DNA of 64,000 nt from Nodosilinea nodulosa PCC 7104 (GCF_000309385.1 NZ_JH976537.1:2880715-2944714); one strand, 5' to 3'; positions 1 through 8,656 are shown, counted from the stretch's first letter. Numbers and translations are program-made. Notes: generated by a model not told the origin, from the sequence alone.

Positions 1-45
1 ATGCCAGCTCTAGAGCGCTACTTCAAGGAGAACTTCGATGAATGA
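1..45 (+). CDS. 3' end of an upstream gene (product unknown)
   Basis: The first 14 codons are open in frame 1 and end at TGA (43-45), giving a C-terminus ending ERYFKENFDE. The stop overlaps the ATG of the next gene by 8 bases, and the AAGGAG at 25-30 that serves as ribosome binding site for that next gene lies inside this reading frame. This suggests translational coupling with the YggT gene. Too little is visible to name the product. An ATG at position 1 could also make it a very short ORF, but continuation from outside the window is more likely. Confidence 0.5.
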   Translation: MPALERYFKENFDE

Positions 46-463
46 GAACCCGAACCCCTACGACGATGATTTGCGGCGTCAGGAGCTAATCAACCAGCGA
101 GATGCCCAGCGTCTGCGGCAAGAAACCCAGCAGCTCAAGGCCGCTCAGCGACGGGCTAAGTTTGCCTGGGCGCGCAACACCATTGCGCTGCTGGTGGGAT
201 CACTGGAAATTCTGCTGGGGATCCGGTTTTTCCTGCGGTCAACCGGGGCGAATCCTGAGAATCCCTTTGCTCAGTTCATTTTTAAGCTATCTGAGCCCTT
301 TATGGCTCCGTTTGCAACGCTGTTTGTCAGCCCGACCGATGCCACCGCTACCCGGATATTTGATGTCAATTTGCTGATTGCTATGGTGGTCTATGCCCTG
401 CTGGGGGCGATCGCCATCGCCATCGTCAACTATCTGCAAGGCCAAACCCCCTACAGCCGTTAG
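38..463 (+). CDS. YggT family membrane protein
   Basis: 141 aa. It has a charged, Gln/Arg-rich cytoplasmic N-terminus (residues 1-43) and two hydrophobic segments at about 45-67 and 110-134, separated by a loop with NPFAQFIFKLSEPFMAPF. That loop pattern (F..L..P...P) is characteristic of YggT/Ycf19 proteins. The family is widespread in bacteria and plastids and is linked to membrane organisation, division and osmotic or ion stress; a biochemical activity is not firmly known. The start is supported by AAGGAG seven bases upstream. It overlaps the preceding stop codon and is probably cotranscribed with that gene. Confidence 0.8.
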   Translation: MNENPNPYDDDLRRQELINQRDAQRLRQETQQLKAAQRRAKFAWARNTIALLVGSLEILLGIRFFLRSTGANPENPFAQFIFKLSEPFMAPFATLFVSPTDATATRIFDVNLLIAMVVYALLGAIAIAIVNYLQGQTPYSR

Positions 464-500
464 CCCTGTAGCCGTTATCCCCACCGCCGAGGAGGCTGCT

Positions 501-1709
501 CTACGCCTCCGTCTGGGTGCGCAGCTCCTGGGCGCGCAGGTAAAGCTGTACCCACTGGGCCTGGATTTGCCTGCTTTTGAGCCCCAGGCGACGGGCCAGG
601 TCATCGGTGGGTTGCTCTTCTTTGTAGGCGGTTAAAATGGCCTGCTCCTCCAGGCTAAGGCTCTGCCAAAAGAGGTCCCACTGGGCGGGGGTAAGGCCAA
701 AGTTGTGCTCCTGCAGCGAGGTTTTGAGCCAGCCCAGCACCATGGCGGGCTGCTCCCGCAGGGCAAAGATGCGAACGGCGTGGTAGCTAATTTTCTCGCG
801 CAGCCGATAGACCTGCTGCACGGGCAGATCGAGGGACTGGGCAATCTGCTCCTGGCTCAGGCCATTGAGGTGCAGTTCTAGCCAGCGGGCGGCGGTGTCG
901 TCAAGGTTGCGGTTGAGGTAGTTCACGAATGAGGTTTTGACCTGTTGCCGCATACTCTGCTGCTCTAGCTCCGTTTGTTGTTCCTGATACTGGTTCCAGG
1001 CCTCTACGTCGAGCAGGCTGAGGGAGTCGTCGCTGTCGCTGGGGGCAATTTCGTCAGACACCAGGCGAATCAGTTCACCGGTAGGCACCTGGGTCATACC
1101 GCCTTTTTGATTGCGCCGCAGGTAGTTGACGAAGCGATAGATGATCAGCGGCTGATTGCGAATGGGGCGCAGGCAGTACTCTTCAATGCTGGCCAGCATA
1201 AGCAGGTTGCGCAGCCGCGAGCTCTGGGTGCAGGTGGTGATCCACTTGAGCTGCTGGGCGAGGTGGCGATCGCTGCGCATCATCTCCTGAATTACTTCTT
1301 GGATGACATCGACGACCGACCGACGGCGATCGCGACTCAGCGAAATCCAGGTTTTAATCTTGTTGCGAATCAGAAATAGACTGCTCAGGCGCTTAATCAG
1401 GCGCTGGTAACCCTGATCCGGGCTGACATCCCAGTAGCGCTGCTGCAAAATGCGGTAGCGGTACTCTATGGACTGGCGCGCGATCGCCAGGTCAGCTTCT
1501 GCCAGCGTCGCCAGCCGCTCTGGCGACTCGCCCAGCAGCCAGCGGACAACGCTCTGGCAGACGGACTGAGGCTGGTCTGGAAAATCTTCCCGCAGGCGAG
1601 ATAACCAATCCTCCGCTATGGTGTCTGCCCCGGCCATGCCATCAATCCTTTTCGCGCGTTCTGGGTTGGCTGTAGGCTTTATCTTAGTATCTGTTCCCTT
1701 CAGACTCAC
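501..1709 (-). CDS. HetZ-related regulatory protein
   Basis: 402 aa, close to the ~400 aa of HetZ. The C-terminal half (residues ~265-395) shows the HetZ-type pattern: a helical region with GLSQEQIAQSLDL followed by VYRLREKISYHAVR, then LKTSLQEHNFGLTPAQWDLF, then a second helix-turn-helix-like repeat (LARRLGLKSRQIQAQW). HetZ acts early in heterocyst differentiation in Anabaena and is also found in filamentous cyanobacteria without heterocysts, where its role is less clear. No patU gene is next to it here, so this may be a paralogue rather than HetZ itself. It is convergent with the YggT gene and divergent from the sugar transferase. The most upstream start is used; an internal ATG 24 codons in is an alternative. 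Confidence 0.65.
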   Translation of the reverse strand: MSLKGTDTKIKPTANPERAKRIDGMAGADTIAEDWLSRLREDFPDQPQSVCQSVVRWLLGESPERLATLAEADLAIARQSIEYRYRILQQRYWDVSPDQGYQRLIKRLSSLFLIRNKIKTWISLSRDRRRSVVDVIQEVIQEMMRSDRHLAQQLKWITTCTQSSRLRNLLMLASIEEYCLRPIRNQPLIIYRFVNYLRRNQKGGMTQVPTGELIRLVSDEIAPSDSDDSLSLLDVEAWNQYQEQQTELEQQSMRQQVKTSFVNYLNRNLDDTAARWLELHLNGLSQEQIAQSLDLPVQQVYRLREKISYHAVRIFALREQPAMVLGWLKTSLQEHNFGLTPAQWDLFWQSLSLEEQAILTAYKEEQPTDDLARRLGLKSRQIQAQWVQLYLRAQELRTQTEA

Positions 1710-2075
1710 GGCTCAGGGCGTGTTTTTAGCCCGGGTTTTTTGCTCAAGCTAGCGCTTCGTCAAAAACCTTACACAAATTTTATCTTTCTAGGCTCTCTAG
1801 TAAGTTTCTGCGAAGGGTGTTCGCCACTGCCCGATTTAAACTGGCCAGGCTGGTAGTGTTCACATGGCTCCGTATGTACTTATACGTGGTTGCACTGTGA
1901 CAATGGTCACACTAAGCACCGCAAAGCTCCAGTAAGCTTTGAGCTAAGCAGACTTCACACGGAAGTCTTGTTAAAAAAAGCACAAATATATTTATTTTTT
2001 GAGGGTTTGTACGGATAGACTGGTATAAAATCCTCAAAGGAATACTCCGCACACGTTTTGTAAACAGGGCCTACC
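1710..2075. other. divergent intergenic region
   Basis: 366 bases between the HetZ-related gene (minus) and the sugar transferase (plus). It is more AT-rich towards its right end and holds the candidate promoter listed separately. The arms TTTGAGG (around 1998-2004) and CCTCAAA (2032-2038) form an inverted repeat that flanks this promoter. No ORF or tRNA was recognised. Confidence 0.6.
1999..2029 (+). promoter_or_regulatory. candidate sigma-70-type promoter for the sugar transferase
   Basis: TTGAGG (1999-2004) and TATAAA (2024-2029) are separated by 19 bases and lie about 45 bases before the ATG. A near-perfect inverted repeat, TTTGAGG...CCTCAAA, overlaps the -35 and ends just after the -10, which could be an operator. 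The spacing is longer than ideal. Confidence 0.35.
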
Positions 2076-2744
2076 ATGTTATCCCTCCGTCCAGACAGTT
2101 CCGGAAGTGTTTATCCAGATCCGTCCGTAGCGCTTATTCATCCCTCTGCCAAATGCTTAATCAAGCGATCCATAGACATTTTGGGGGCCTTAGTTGGGCT
2201 ATTTATTTTGGGTTTGGTTGTGGTGCCCGTGGCGATTGCCATCAAGCTAGACAGCCCTGGCCCTATTTTTTATGCACAAAAACGCTACGGTCTCAAGGGG
2301 CACTCTTTCACCATTTGGAAATTTCGCTCCATGGTGCACAATGCTGACGCCCTGAAGCAGACGGTCTCTAACCAGGCCCAGGGCCTTATCTTTAAAAATG
2401 AAAATGACCCTCGCGTAACTCGCGTAGGGCGCATTTTGCGAAAAACTAGCCTAGATGAGTTTCCCCAGTTTTGGAACGTGCTCAGGGGGGACATGAGCCT
2501 GGTGGGCACCCGTCCCCCTACCGAAGATGAGGTCTCCCGGTACAGCCCCCATCACTGGCGACGGCTCGACGTCAAGCCGGGCATGACTGGGCAGTGGCAG
2601 ATCAGCGGTCGGTCTGCCATTAAAGACTTTGAAGAAATTGTTCACCTCGACCTGGAGTACCAAGATATTTGGTCTCCCCTATACGATCTGCGAGTCATTT
2701 TGAAAACCGTTACGGTTTTATTGAATCGCAGAGGCGCTTATTAG
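2076..2744 (+). CDS. bacterial sugar transferase (polyprenyl-phosphate glycosyl-1-phosphate transferase)
   Basis: 222 aa. It has the N-terminal KRSIDILGA motif followed by one membrane segment (residues ~32-55), then the conserved blocks SPGPIFYAQKRYG, WKFRSM, TRVGRILRKTSLDEFPQ, NVLRGDMSLVGTRPP, and KPGMTGQWQISGRS. These are the catalytic and substrate-binding blocks of the WcaJ/HepD/PglC-like family. Such enzymes move a sugar-1-phosphate onto undecaprenyl phosphate at the inner face of the membrane, the first step of exopolysaccharide assembly. The short form here has only the membrane-anchored catalytic domain. The C-terminus (RRGAY) is the usual family end, so the gene is complete even though the repeat starting at 2742 supplies its TAG stop. 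Confidence 0.9.
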   Translation: MLSLRPDSSGSVYPDPSVALIHPSAKCLIKRSIDILGALVGLFILGLVVVPVAIAIKLDSPGPIFYAQKRYGLKGHSFTIWKFRSMVHNADALKQTVSNQAQGLIFKNENDPRVTRVGRILRKTSLDEFPQFWNVLRGDMSLVGTRPPTEDEVSRYSPHHWRRLDVKPGMTGQWQISGRSAIKDFEEIVHLDLEYQDIWSPLYDLRVILKTVTVLLNRRGAY

Positions 2745-2803
2745 TAGACTGCGGCACAAGTGTGACGGCTATTGTCAATCGCGAGGGAGCAGGGGAGCCA
2801 GGG
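2742..2803 (+). repeat. repeat family A, copy 1, left part (interrupted)
   Basis: Starts with TAGTAGACTGCGG and runs to GGGAGC. It matches, with a few differences, the reverse complement of 15180-15253. The rest of this copy continues at 4527-4690 after the family B repeat with its IS4 insertion. Its first three bases are the stop codon of the sugar transferase. Confidence 0.75.
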
Positions 2804-2840
2804 AGCCTCAGTTCGGGATAACGCTGTCCCCTCCTTGGAG
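2804..2840 (+). repeat. repeat family B, copy 1, left part (interrupted by IS4)
   Basis: AGCCTCAGTTCGGGATAACG followed by a GTCCCCTCCTTGGAG hairpin arm. It corresponds to the reverse complement of the right end of the copy at 42292-42489. It is flanked on the left by AGGG (2800-2803), which recurs after the right part at 4527-4530, consistent with a short target duplication (4 bp, or 8 bp if AGGGAGCC is counted). Confidence 0.7.
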
Positions 2841-4352
2841 CTATCCGTTAGGCACAAATATGTCTAAGCGTTACAGGACGGGCATTTGGGGAACCATTTG
2901 CGGGAAGATAAAAGCCGTTGTAACCGTCAGCCAAGCCATGAACGATTGGATGAGCTAAGACATCAATCCCCGTCATTTCCAAGACCTGCGCCACGCAAAA
3001 CGCCTGCGCAAGATTGTAACGGCACTGAGCCGACATCCCACGGCCAGTGTGCCGTTAGCGAGTCAAACCAGTAGCGAAGCGCAGAGCATTTACCGATTTT
3101 GGTCAAACCCTACGGTGAGCAGTGAGGCGATTCTCAACAGTCATAGCGAGGGCACCGTCGCCCGAGCCCGAGGTTGTGAGACGGTGTTGTCGATTCAAGA
3201 TAGTACCGACTTTGATTTTACGAGTCATCCGCAAACCACTGGCCTGGGCTATCTCAATCAAACCCAACAGCAAGGGATCAAAGTTCATAACTGTTTTGCG
3301 GTCAGCGGAGCAGGTGAGCCCCTGGGCCTGCTGCATCAACACACCTGGGTGCGTGAGGTTCCCCCGGTAAAACAGAAAGACCGCTCGGCTCAAGAGCGAC
3401 ATCAGCATAAACCGATAGAGGAGAAAGAAAGCTATCGCTGGCTGACGACGTTGACGGCGGCTGAAGCCAAGGTATCGGAGCAGGTTCAGCTCGTGCAGGT
3501 GGCCGACCGGGAAGCGGATATCTTTGAGCTCTTTGCCCAACCCCGCCAGGTCAATAGCGAGCTCTTGATTCGGGTGAAGTCGAATCGCAGCATCAAACAA
3601 GCGTGGGGAAAACTATTCATCGCCTTATCTCAAGCCCCGGTGCTCGGGGAACTCCAGGTTGAGGTTCGGCGGACACCCCAGCGAGAGGCCCGTATCGCGC
3701 GGGTGCACCTGCGGGGCTTGCACGTTACTCTGGCGGTACCGGAGTATTTGGCCCGGCAAAAGCCATCGCTACAGCCCATCGAGCTCAATGCCCTGTGGGT
3801 TGAGGAAATCGGTGTCCCGGCTGATGGGGGCAAGCCGATTTGCTGGAAACTCCTAACCACGTTGCCGTTGGAGAGCTATGCTCAAGCCTGCCAGTATGTG
3901 CGGTGGTACAGCTATCGCTGGCTGATCGAGCGGTTCCATTTCACCCTTAAAAGCGGCTGCACACTCGAAAACTTGCAACTGCAACACCGAGACCGATTGC
4001 TCAAAGCACTCGCCACCTACAGCATCGTCGCTTGGCGACTGATGTCGATGACCTATCAGGCCCGTCTGACTCCAGAGGCCTCCTGCGACGCGATCCTACA
4101 GCCCGAGGAGTGGCGGTTGTTGCGTCGTAAATTCGCCCCAAAAAGCCGTGCTAAAACACCGCCAACAATGCACCAAGCGATGCTCTGGATTGCCCAACTG
4201 GGAGGCTTTTTAGCCCGTAAGAGCGATGGTCAACCGGGTCTTAAAACGTTGTGGCGCGGCTACACCAAGCTCCATTACATGCTAGAAGGGGCTCGCCTTG
4301 TGACCAAAACCTAGTCCGCTATGGCATTGGCCGACTTTTGCGTAACGGATAG
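2841..4352 (+). mobile_element. IS4-family insertion sequence, ~1.5 kb
   Basis: The ends are inverted: CTATCCGTTAGGCA at 2841 and, read on the minus strand, CTATCCGTTACGCA from 4352, i.e. 10 perfect bases plus further matches. The element contains one transposase gene. It sits in a GC-rich hairpin of repeat family B. The flanking bases CTCCTTGGAG (2831-2840) and CTCCAAGGAG (4353-4362) are reverse complements of each other and differ at two central bases as a direct repeat, so the target duplication cannot be read unambiguously. Confidence 0.8.
2938..4314 (+). pseudogene. IS4-family transposase with an early in-frame stop
   Basis: A reading frame beginning ATG at 2938 (MNDWMS) meets TAA at codon 7 (2956-2958) and then stays open with family-like sequence (DLRHAKRLRKIVTALSRHPT) to 4314. 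The remaining open part from a GTG at 3049 codes for 421 aa. Catalytic features are intact: the first Asp in QDSTDFDF, the second in VADREADIF, and the YREK signature of the IS4 family in WYSYRWLIERFHFTLK (Y-x2-R-x3-E-x6-K). The DNA-binding N-terminus is therefore separated from the catalytic core by one nonsense codon. The element is probably inactive unless translation restarts downstream or the stop is read through. Confidence 0.75.
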
Positions 4353-4526
4353 CTCCAAGGAGGGGTGCCCGAAGGGCGGGGTGGGTTAAACCTACGGACA
4401 AAATACAAGCTTCTAGAGTAGGGTGAGTTGCCATGCTCGGCCTAGACCAACCCACCCCTACCCCTCCCAAGGAGGGGACAGTGGGCCTGCTTTGCCAAGG
4501 TCTTTTCTTATCCCGAACTCAAGGTT
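4353..4526 (+). repeat. repeat family B, copy 1, right part
   Basis: Continues the hairpin arm (CTCCAAGGAGGGGTGCCC), then GGGCGGGGTGGGTT, a variable ~70-base middle, then ACCCACCCCTACCCCTCCC, a second hairpin (CCTCCCAAGGAGGGG), and ends TTATCCCGAACTCAAGGTT. The order of blocks is the same as in the copies at 42292-42489 and 57594-57722, allowing for orientation. Confidence 0.7.
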
Positions 4527-4690
4527 AGGGAGCCAAGCGAGCCGGAATAGTCGGCATATTTCAGCCTCCGAGTACTGGGGGCTGTCATCAACTAGTTGCT
4601 GATGGCCCAAGTATCATCAGTTACAGCCCCTAGCCTTTTTCTGGGTCGGGCGTGGCAACGCTGGTGGAATCAGGATTTTAGCCAGAATTA
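4527..4690 (+). repeat. repeat family A, copy 1, right part
   Basis: From AGGGAGCCAAGCGAGC to TTTAGCCAGAATTA. It matches the reverse complement of 15031-15190, including the blocks GGAATAGTCGGCATATTT, CAGCCCCTAGCCT, GGTCGGGCGTGGCA and GGTGGAATCAGGATTTTAGC. Together with 2742-2803 it rebuilds one ~225-base element. The remaining 44 bases before proB hold nothing recognisable. Confidence 0.75.
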
Positions 4691-4734
4691 ATGGACATTA
4701 ATGACGCGTTCTAGGACACCTGAGGTTGTTGTCG

Positions 4735-5877
4735 TCAGCCGGTGCCATCTGTGTCGGCTGCAATGACTAAATTGTCGCGGTGTATCACCGTATCTGCTCC
4801 GATGTAACCCAAAATATCGGCAATATCCTCTGAACTGTGCCCTAGAATGCGCTGTAGCTCGGGGGCGCTGTAGTTGACAATACCTCTGGCAATATCTTCA
4901 CCGCTGGCGTTGCAGATAACTACGGCATCCTGCGCTTCAAAATTGCCCTCAACACAAGTGATGCCTGCGGCCAGCAGAGACTTACCGCCCTTGAGAATAG
5001 CCCTGGCTGCCCCCTGGTCGACGTAGATGCGTCCCGCAGGCGCAAGACCAGCCGCAATCCAGCGCTTGCGGGCTCGGCTCGGCTGGGGTAGAGGGGCAAA
5101 CTGAGTGCCTACCGCTTCCCCAGCTAGGGCTTTTACAACGTTGTGGGGCTGGCGACCATCGGTGATGACCGTTCGTACTCCAGCGGTAGTCGCAATTTGA
5201 GCGGCCTCTAACTTGGTTAGCATGCCCCCGGTTCCCCAGCGCGATCCCTGGCCTCCAGCCCCGGCCTTGAGCGCCTGAATGTCTGCTAGACGGGTGATTG
5301 AAATAATTGGCTCGGCTCCAGGGTTAGAACGCGGGTCGGCGGAGTAGAGGCGATCGACATCGGTCAGCAAAAACAGCCACTGGGCGCCGATTAGGCTGGC
5401 TACCAAGGCCGAAAGAGTGTCATTGTCCCCAAATTTGAGTTCTTCGACGGCAACAGTATCGTTTTCGTTGACGATGGGGATCACGCCCAGCTGCAATAGC
5501 TGGCGAAAGGTGCGATAGCTGTTGACGTAGCGCGATCGCTGGGCCAGATCGCTGCGGGTGAGCAGCACCTGGGCAATGGGTTGGTTCAGAGCTGAAAAGA
5601 GATCGTCATAAATACGCATCAAACGCCCCTGCCCCACTGCCGCTACCGCCTGCTTCATAGCAAGGGTTTTAGGCCGCTCGGTCAGGTGTAGCCGCCGACA
5701 CCCAATGCCCACCGCTCCCGACGACACCAGCACCACCTGGTGCCCCTGCTGACGCAGGGTGCAGAGGGTTTCGACCAGGGCAGCTAAGGTGGAGAGGGCG
5801 AACTGACCGGCACCTCCACCCGTCAAGCTTGATGTACCAATTTTTACGACCAGGGTTTGCGGAGAACTCACGGGCAA
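4735..5877 (-). CDS. proB: glutamate 5-kinase
   Basis: About 380 aa. N-terminal amino-acid kinase domain (residues ~8-260) with [38 protein letters not shown] and the [14 protein letters not shown] block, followed by a C-terminal PUA domain (~280-365, from [12 protein letters not shown]). It phosphorylates glutamate with ATP in the first step of proline synthesis and is normally inhibited by proline. The PUA domain is present in many but not all ProB proteins. The start is uncertain: TTG at 5877 or GTG at 5871, neither with a clear ribosome binding site. It is the last gene of the minus-strand block that begins near ruvX, though about 410 bases separate it from yqeG. Confidence 0.92.
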   Translation of the reverse strand: MPVSSPQTLVVKIGTSSLTGGGAGQFALSTLAALVETLCTLRQQGHQVVLVSSGAVGIGCRRLHLTERPKTLAMKQAVAAVGQGRLMRIYDDLFSALNQPIAQVLLTRSDLAQRSRYVNSYRTFRQLLQLGVIPIVNENDTVAVEELKFGDNDTLSALVASLIGAQWLFLLTDVDRLYSADPRSNPGAEPIISITRLADIQALKAGAGGQGSRWGTGGMLTKLEAAQIATTAGVRTVITDGRQPHNVVKALAGEAVGTQFAPLPQPSRARKRWIAAGLAPAGRIYVDQGAARAILKGGKSLLAAGITCVEGNFEAQDAVVICNASGEDIARGIVNYSAPELQRILGHSSEDIADILGYIGADTVIHRDNLVIAADTDGTG

Positions 5878-6288
5878 CGAGCAGCCATGGGTAGAGAGTT
5901 AGCTTTGGCAGTATAGCAATCGTCCTGGCTCCTATCGCGCAGACCAGGGGCTTTGTCGCCATGGGCTGTCCTCCAAAGGTGGAGTAGTCTCCAGCCGTGT
6001 CGCCGCGCCTGAGGAAATAGATGGCGAAGATGGATGGCAAAGATGCGATCGCGCCCCATAAAAACTTTGGGTGCCAACCCGAAGGCGGACACCCAAAAAT
6101 GGCTTATTAAAATTAAGAGCCTTTATAAGATTGGCTCCGTTTATCTTCCACTACTATCGCAGCAGGCCCTGAGTATCGAAGCAACTCTAATGTTTTCTTT
6201 ATATTTCCCCGCGCAAAGTTTCTTCCCTGAGTATTGCTATTTGTAAATTCCTCCACAGCCAGCGGGCGGGGTTAGCGCTGCTGAGCGG
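5878..6288. other. intergenic region between yqeG and proB
   Basis: Holds the minus-strand terminator hairpin listed separately and otherwise no convincing gene. A plus-strand ORF at 6034-6246 has no ribosome binding site and no recognisable similarity. Confidence 0.5.
6060..6097 (-). terminator. intrinsic terminator downstream of yqeG
   Basis: TTTGGGTGCC (6066-6075) pairs with GGACACCCAAA (6087-6097) with one bulge. Read on the minus strand, the hairpin is followed by GTTTTTA. It lies about 190 bases beyond the yqeG stop and separates that operon from proB. Confidence 0.6.
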
Positions 6289-6798
6289 CTACAGGGTAAC
6301 CCCTAGGTAGTGGGAAATAATGACCTCTAGCGTCCGCACTGGGGAAGTGCGGGCAATCTCGTTTAGGCCCGGCATGGGGTTCACCAAGATCGTAAATAGG
6401 CCCACCCGATTGCCAGCTAAAACATCAGTGAACAGGCGATCGCCCACCATGGCTACCTGGTTTACAGGCAGGTTCATGGCCGCTAGGGCCAGCTTGAGCT
6501 TTCGCCTTGAGGGTTTGCCAGCGCTGGTCAGGTAGGGCACCTGCAAGAGGTCAGCAATGCGGCTAATGCGCTGGGCATTCATGTTATTGCTCACCAGCCA
6601 CACCGAGGCCTCAGCCTTGATCTGGTTCATCCACCGAGCCACGTCGGGGTTAGTTTCGGCCTGCCGCAGGGGCACCAGGGTGTCGTCTACGTCTAAGATG
6701 AGTCCCTTGATGCCATGGTGAGTCAGCAGCTCGGGGGAAAGGCTGAGCACATTGCCATCTAGAACTAGATCGGGTTGCAGCAGACGAGAAAAGGACAT
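6289..6798 (-). CDS. YqeG-family HAD phosphatase (subfamily IIIA)
   Basis: 169 aa from the ATG at 6798 (MSFSRLLQPDL). An ATG ten codons upstream exists, but the shorter form matches the usual family start. HAD motif I is LDVDDTLVP, motif II-like VWLVSNN, and motif III/IV GKPSRRK...VAMVGDRLFTDVLAGN. YqeG-type enzymes are small soluble phosphatases; those of Gram-positives and cyanobacteria are of uncertain substrate, and a related family acts on phosphatidylglycerophosphate in mitochondria and plastids. The gene lies about 95 bases downstream of mltG on the same strand. The neighbourhood mltG/YqeG is one I know as common in cyanobacteria. Confidence 0.88.
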   Translation of the reverse strand: MSFSRLLQPDLVLDGNVLSLSPELLTHHGIKGLILDVDDTLVPLRQAETNPDVARWMNQIKAEASVWLVSNNMNAQRISRIADLLQVPYLTSAGKPSRRKLKLALAAMNLPVNQVAMVGDRLFTDVLAGNRVGLFTILVNPMPGLNEIARTSPVRTLEVIISHYLGVTL

Positions 6799-6892
6799 AA
6801 AAAAACCGTAAGCCCCAAACGTCAGCATAGTCTAGATTGGTGGTCTGTGACCGCTGGGTCGTGGAGTAGGGCACCTGCGATCGCAGTCGGAG

Positions 6893-7954
6893 TCAATTAT
6901 CGATAGTGGCCCTGATGGCATCTCTGGCAGCTTCGTGCTCTGCCAAAGTGCGGCTAAAGACATGAGTGCCATCGTAGCGAGCCACAAAATACAAATAGTC
7001 CGTATTCGTCGGGGCGAGGGCAGCCTCCAGACTGGCCTTACCAGCACTGGCGATGGGAGTGGGCGGCAGACCAGGATTGATATAGGTGTTGTACGGCGAA
7101 GGCGTCTTTACCTGGGTCCAGGTGAGGGGCTTCTCCTTAGTTTGGGTGATGCCCAGCCCGTACTCCACAGTGGGATCAGACCCCAGGGGAATATTTTGCT
7201 TCAGCCGATTAGTAAAAACCCCGGCAATAATTCCCCGCTCGTCGGGGACCGCAGATTCTTTTTCGACAATACTGGCCAGGGTGGTCCACTCCAGCAGCGA
7301 AAGGTCTGTGGTCGCCTGCTGGTACAACGGCAGAGCCACGGCCTCAAAGCGGCTCAGCATCGCATCTACTACCGCTTCGGGAGTCACGCCTTCGGCCGGG
7401 AGCTGGTAAGTATCTGGAAACAAAAACCCCTCCAGATGGGGGATTTTATCCGGCAACCAGGGGTACCGATCCCGAGGGATGTTTTCCGTAGCCGTCAGAA
7501 AGGCATCGGCGGAAAAGAACCCAGCCTCCTGAAAATAAGCCGCCATCTGCTTGCGGTTCCAGCCTTCGGGAATGGTGAAAGAGGTCTGCACTACCTGGCC
7601 ACTGCGAATTGTGTTGGCAATGGTCGTCATGGAGTCGGTGGGGCTGAGGGCATAGGTGCCCGCCTGAAATTCACCGTCAGGGTCTCGCCAGGCCTGCCAG
7701 CGGGACCACAGCTTCCAGGCGGTCGCTGAATGGATTAGCCCAGCCACCTCCAGATCCTGACCAATCTGCTGGCCTGGGGTGCCCGGTGGAATTTGAATCT
7801 GCACTATTTGGGGAGTCGTTTCGGCAGTGCTTTCGCTCACGGCCTGGTTGGCCCAACTCCACCAGGCCCAGCCCTGCCAGGCAGCGGCCCCTGCGGCAAG
7901 GGGTACCAGCAACCCCAGGAAACTCCACCGAACCCACCGTGAACCCTTAGTCAT
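6893..7954 (-). CDS. mltG: endolytic murein transglycosylase MltG
   Basis: 353 aa. One N-terminal membrane anchor (residues ~9-31, rich in W and A), then a LysM-like subdomain (~50-130) and the YceG/MltG catalytic domain. The signature ASIVEKESAVPDERGIIAGV contains the catalytic Glu, followed by NRLKQNIPLGSDPTVEYGL. MltG cleaves nascent glycan strands in the membrane vicinity and is thought to release or terminate newly made peptidoglycan. The DUF3727 gene ends 35 bases upstream on the same strand. Typical full length. Confidence 0.92.
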   Translation of the reverse strand: MTKGSRWVRWSFLGLLVPLAAGAAAWQGWAWWSWANQAVSESTAETTPQIVQIQIPPGTPGQQIGQDLEVAGLIHSATAWKLWSRWQAWRDPDGEFQAGTYALSPTDSMTTIANTIRSGQVVQTSFTIPEGWNRKQMAAYFQEAGFFSADAFLTATENIPRDRYPWLPDKIPHLEGFLFPDTYQLPAEGVTPEAVVDAMLSRFEAVALPLYQQATTDLSLLEWTTLASIVEKESAVPDERGIIAGVFTNRLKQNIPLGSDPTVEYGLGITQTKEKPLTWTQVKTPSPYNTYINPGLPPTPIASAGKASLEAALAPTNTDYLYFVARYDGTHVFSRTLAEHEAARDAIRATIDN

Positions 7955-7989
7955 AGTTGCAATCTTAATAACCGCCGTCAGGGACGCTT

Positions 7990-8553
7990 TTACTCTAATA
8001 AATCAAACAGTTTTTCCTCTAGGCCGCCGCGAATAGTCTGAAACTCCTCGGGAGTAACGACCTCTAACGCCCCACTGCTGTTGCGGTTGGCAAAAATTAG
8101 CAGCGGATCTAGGGGAGTACACAGCGTATATTCTTCATCTTCGTAGAAGCAGGTAGCTAAAATTTGAAACTCTTCAGTGACGGGATTACCGGCTTCGTCA
8201 AGGTCATCCAGTTCTAGAGTCAGGCAATTGTCTTCCTCGGCTTCAGGCAGTTCTCCAGAAGCCGTCAGGGTGATGGCGGTGCGCTGTAGCGTCAGGTTCT
8301 GCTCAGCTAGAACAGCCTTGGCCGTCAAAAAAATCTGATCAATATCTTCGTCTTCAACATCCATGAGGATGTCTTCATCGTCGTCATCTTGCTGCCAAAC
8401 AAAAATTTCAATGGGGGCATCAATGGGAAGGAGCAGCAGGTATTCGCGACCATTGAGCTGAAAGCTCTGCTCCACCTGACAGGGCAAAAATCGCCCGGTC
8501 TCGTCGGTAAGAACTACAGCTGAATCATCGATGGGTTGGGTATTATCCGCCAT
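7990..8553 (-). CDS. DUF3727 protein
   Basis: 187 aa from the ATG at 8553 (MADNTQPIDDS). A start 21 codons further upstream is possible but has no ribosome binding site, while AGAAGAG precedes the chosen one. The protein is very acidic: an N-terminal DUF1292-like half (VVLTDETGRFLPCQ...YLLLLPID) is followed by a second copy of similar beta-rich sequence (EFQILATCFYEDEEYTLCTPLDP), so it may be an internal duplication. It is restricted to cyanobacteria and plastid lineages as far as I know, with no assigned function. It sits between ruvX and mltG, a conserved arrangement. Confidence 0.8.
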   Translation of the reverse strand: MADNTQPIDDSAVVLTDETGRFLPCQVEQSFQLNGREYLLLLPIDAPIEIFVWQQDDDDEDILMDVEDEDIDQIFLTAKAVLAEQNLTLQRTAITLTASGELPEAEEDNCLTLELDDLDEAGNPVTEEFQILATCFYEDEEYTLCTPLDPLLIFANRNSSGALEVVTPEEFQTIRGGLEEKLFDLLE

Positions 8554-8656
8554 GGGGCTACTCTTCTCTGAATAACCGGGTGCGGATAAAAGAGGGCCGC
8601 AGCCCAGCATGAACACTGAACGGTTTTATCAGAATATCCCATCCTGTTCCGTCTGT

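Noticed and set aside
6034..6246. 70-codon plus-strand ORF between proB and yqeG
   Set aside because: No ribosome binding site, overlaps a terminator hairpin, no recognisable sequence.
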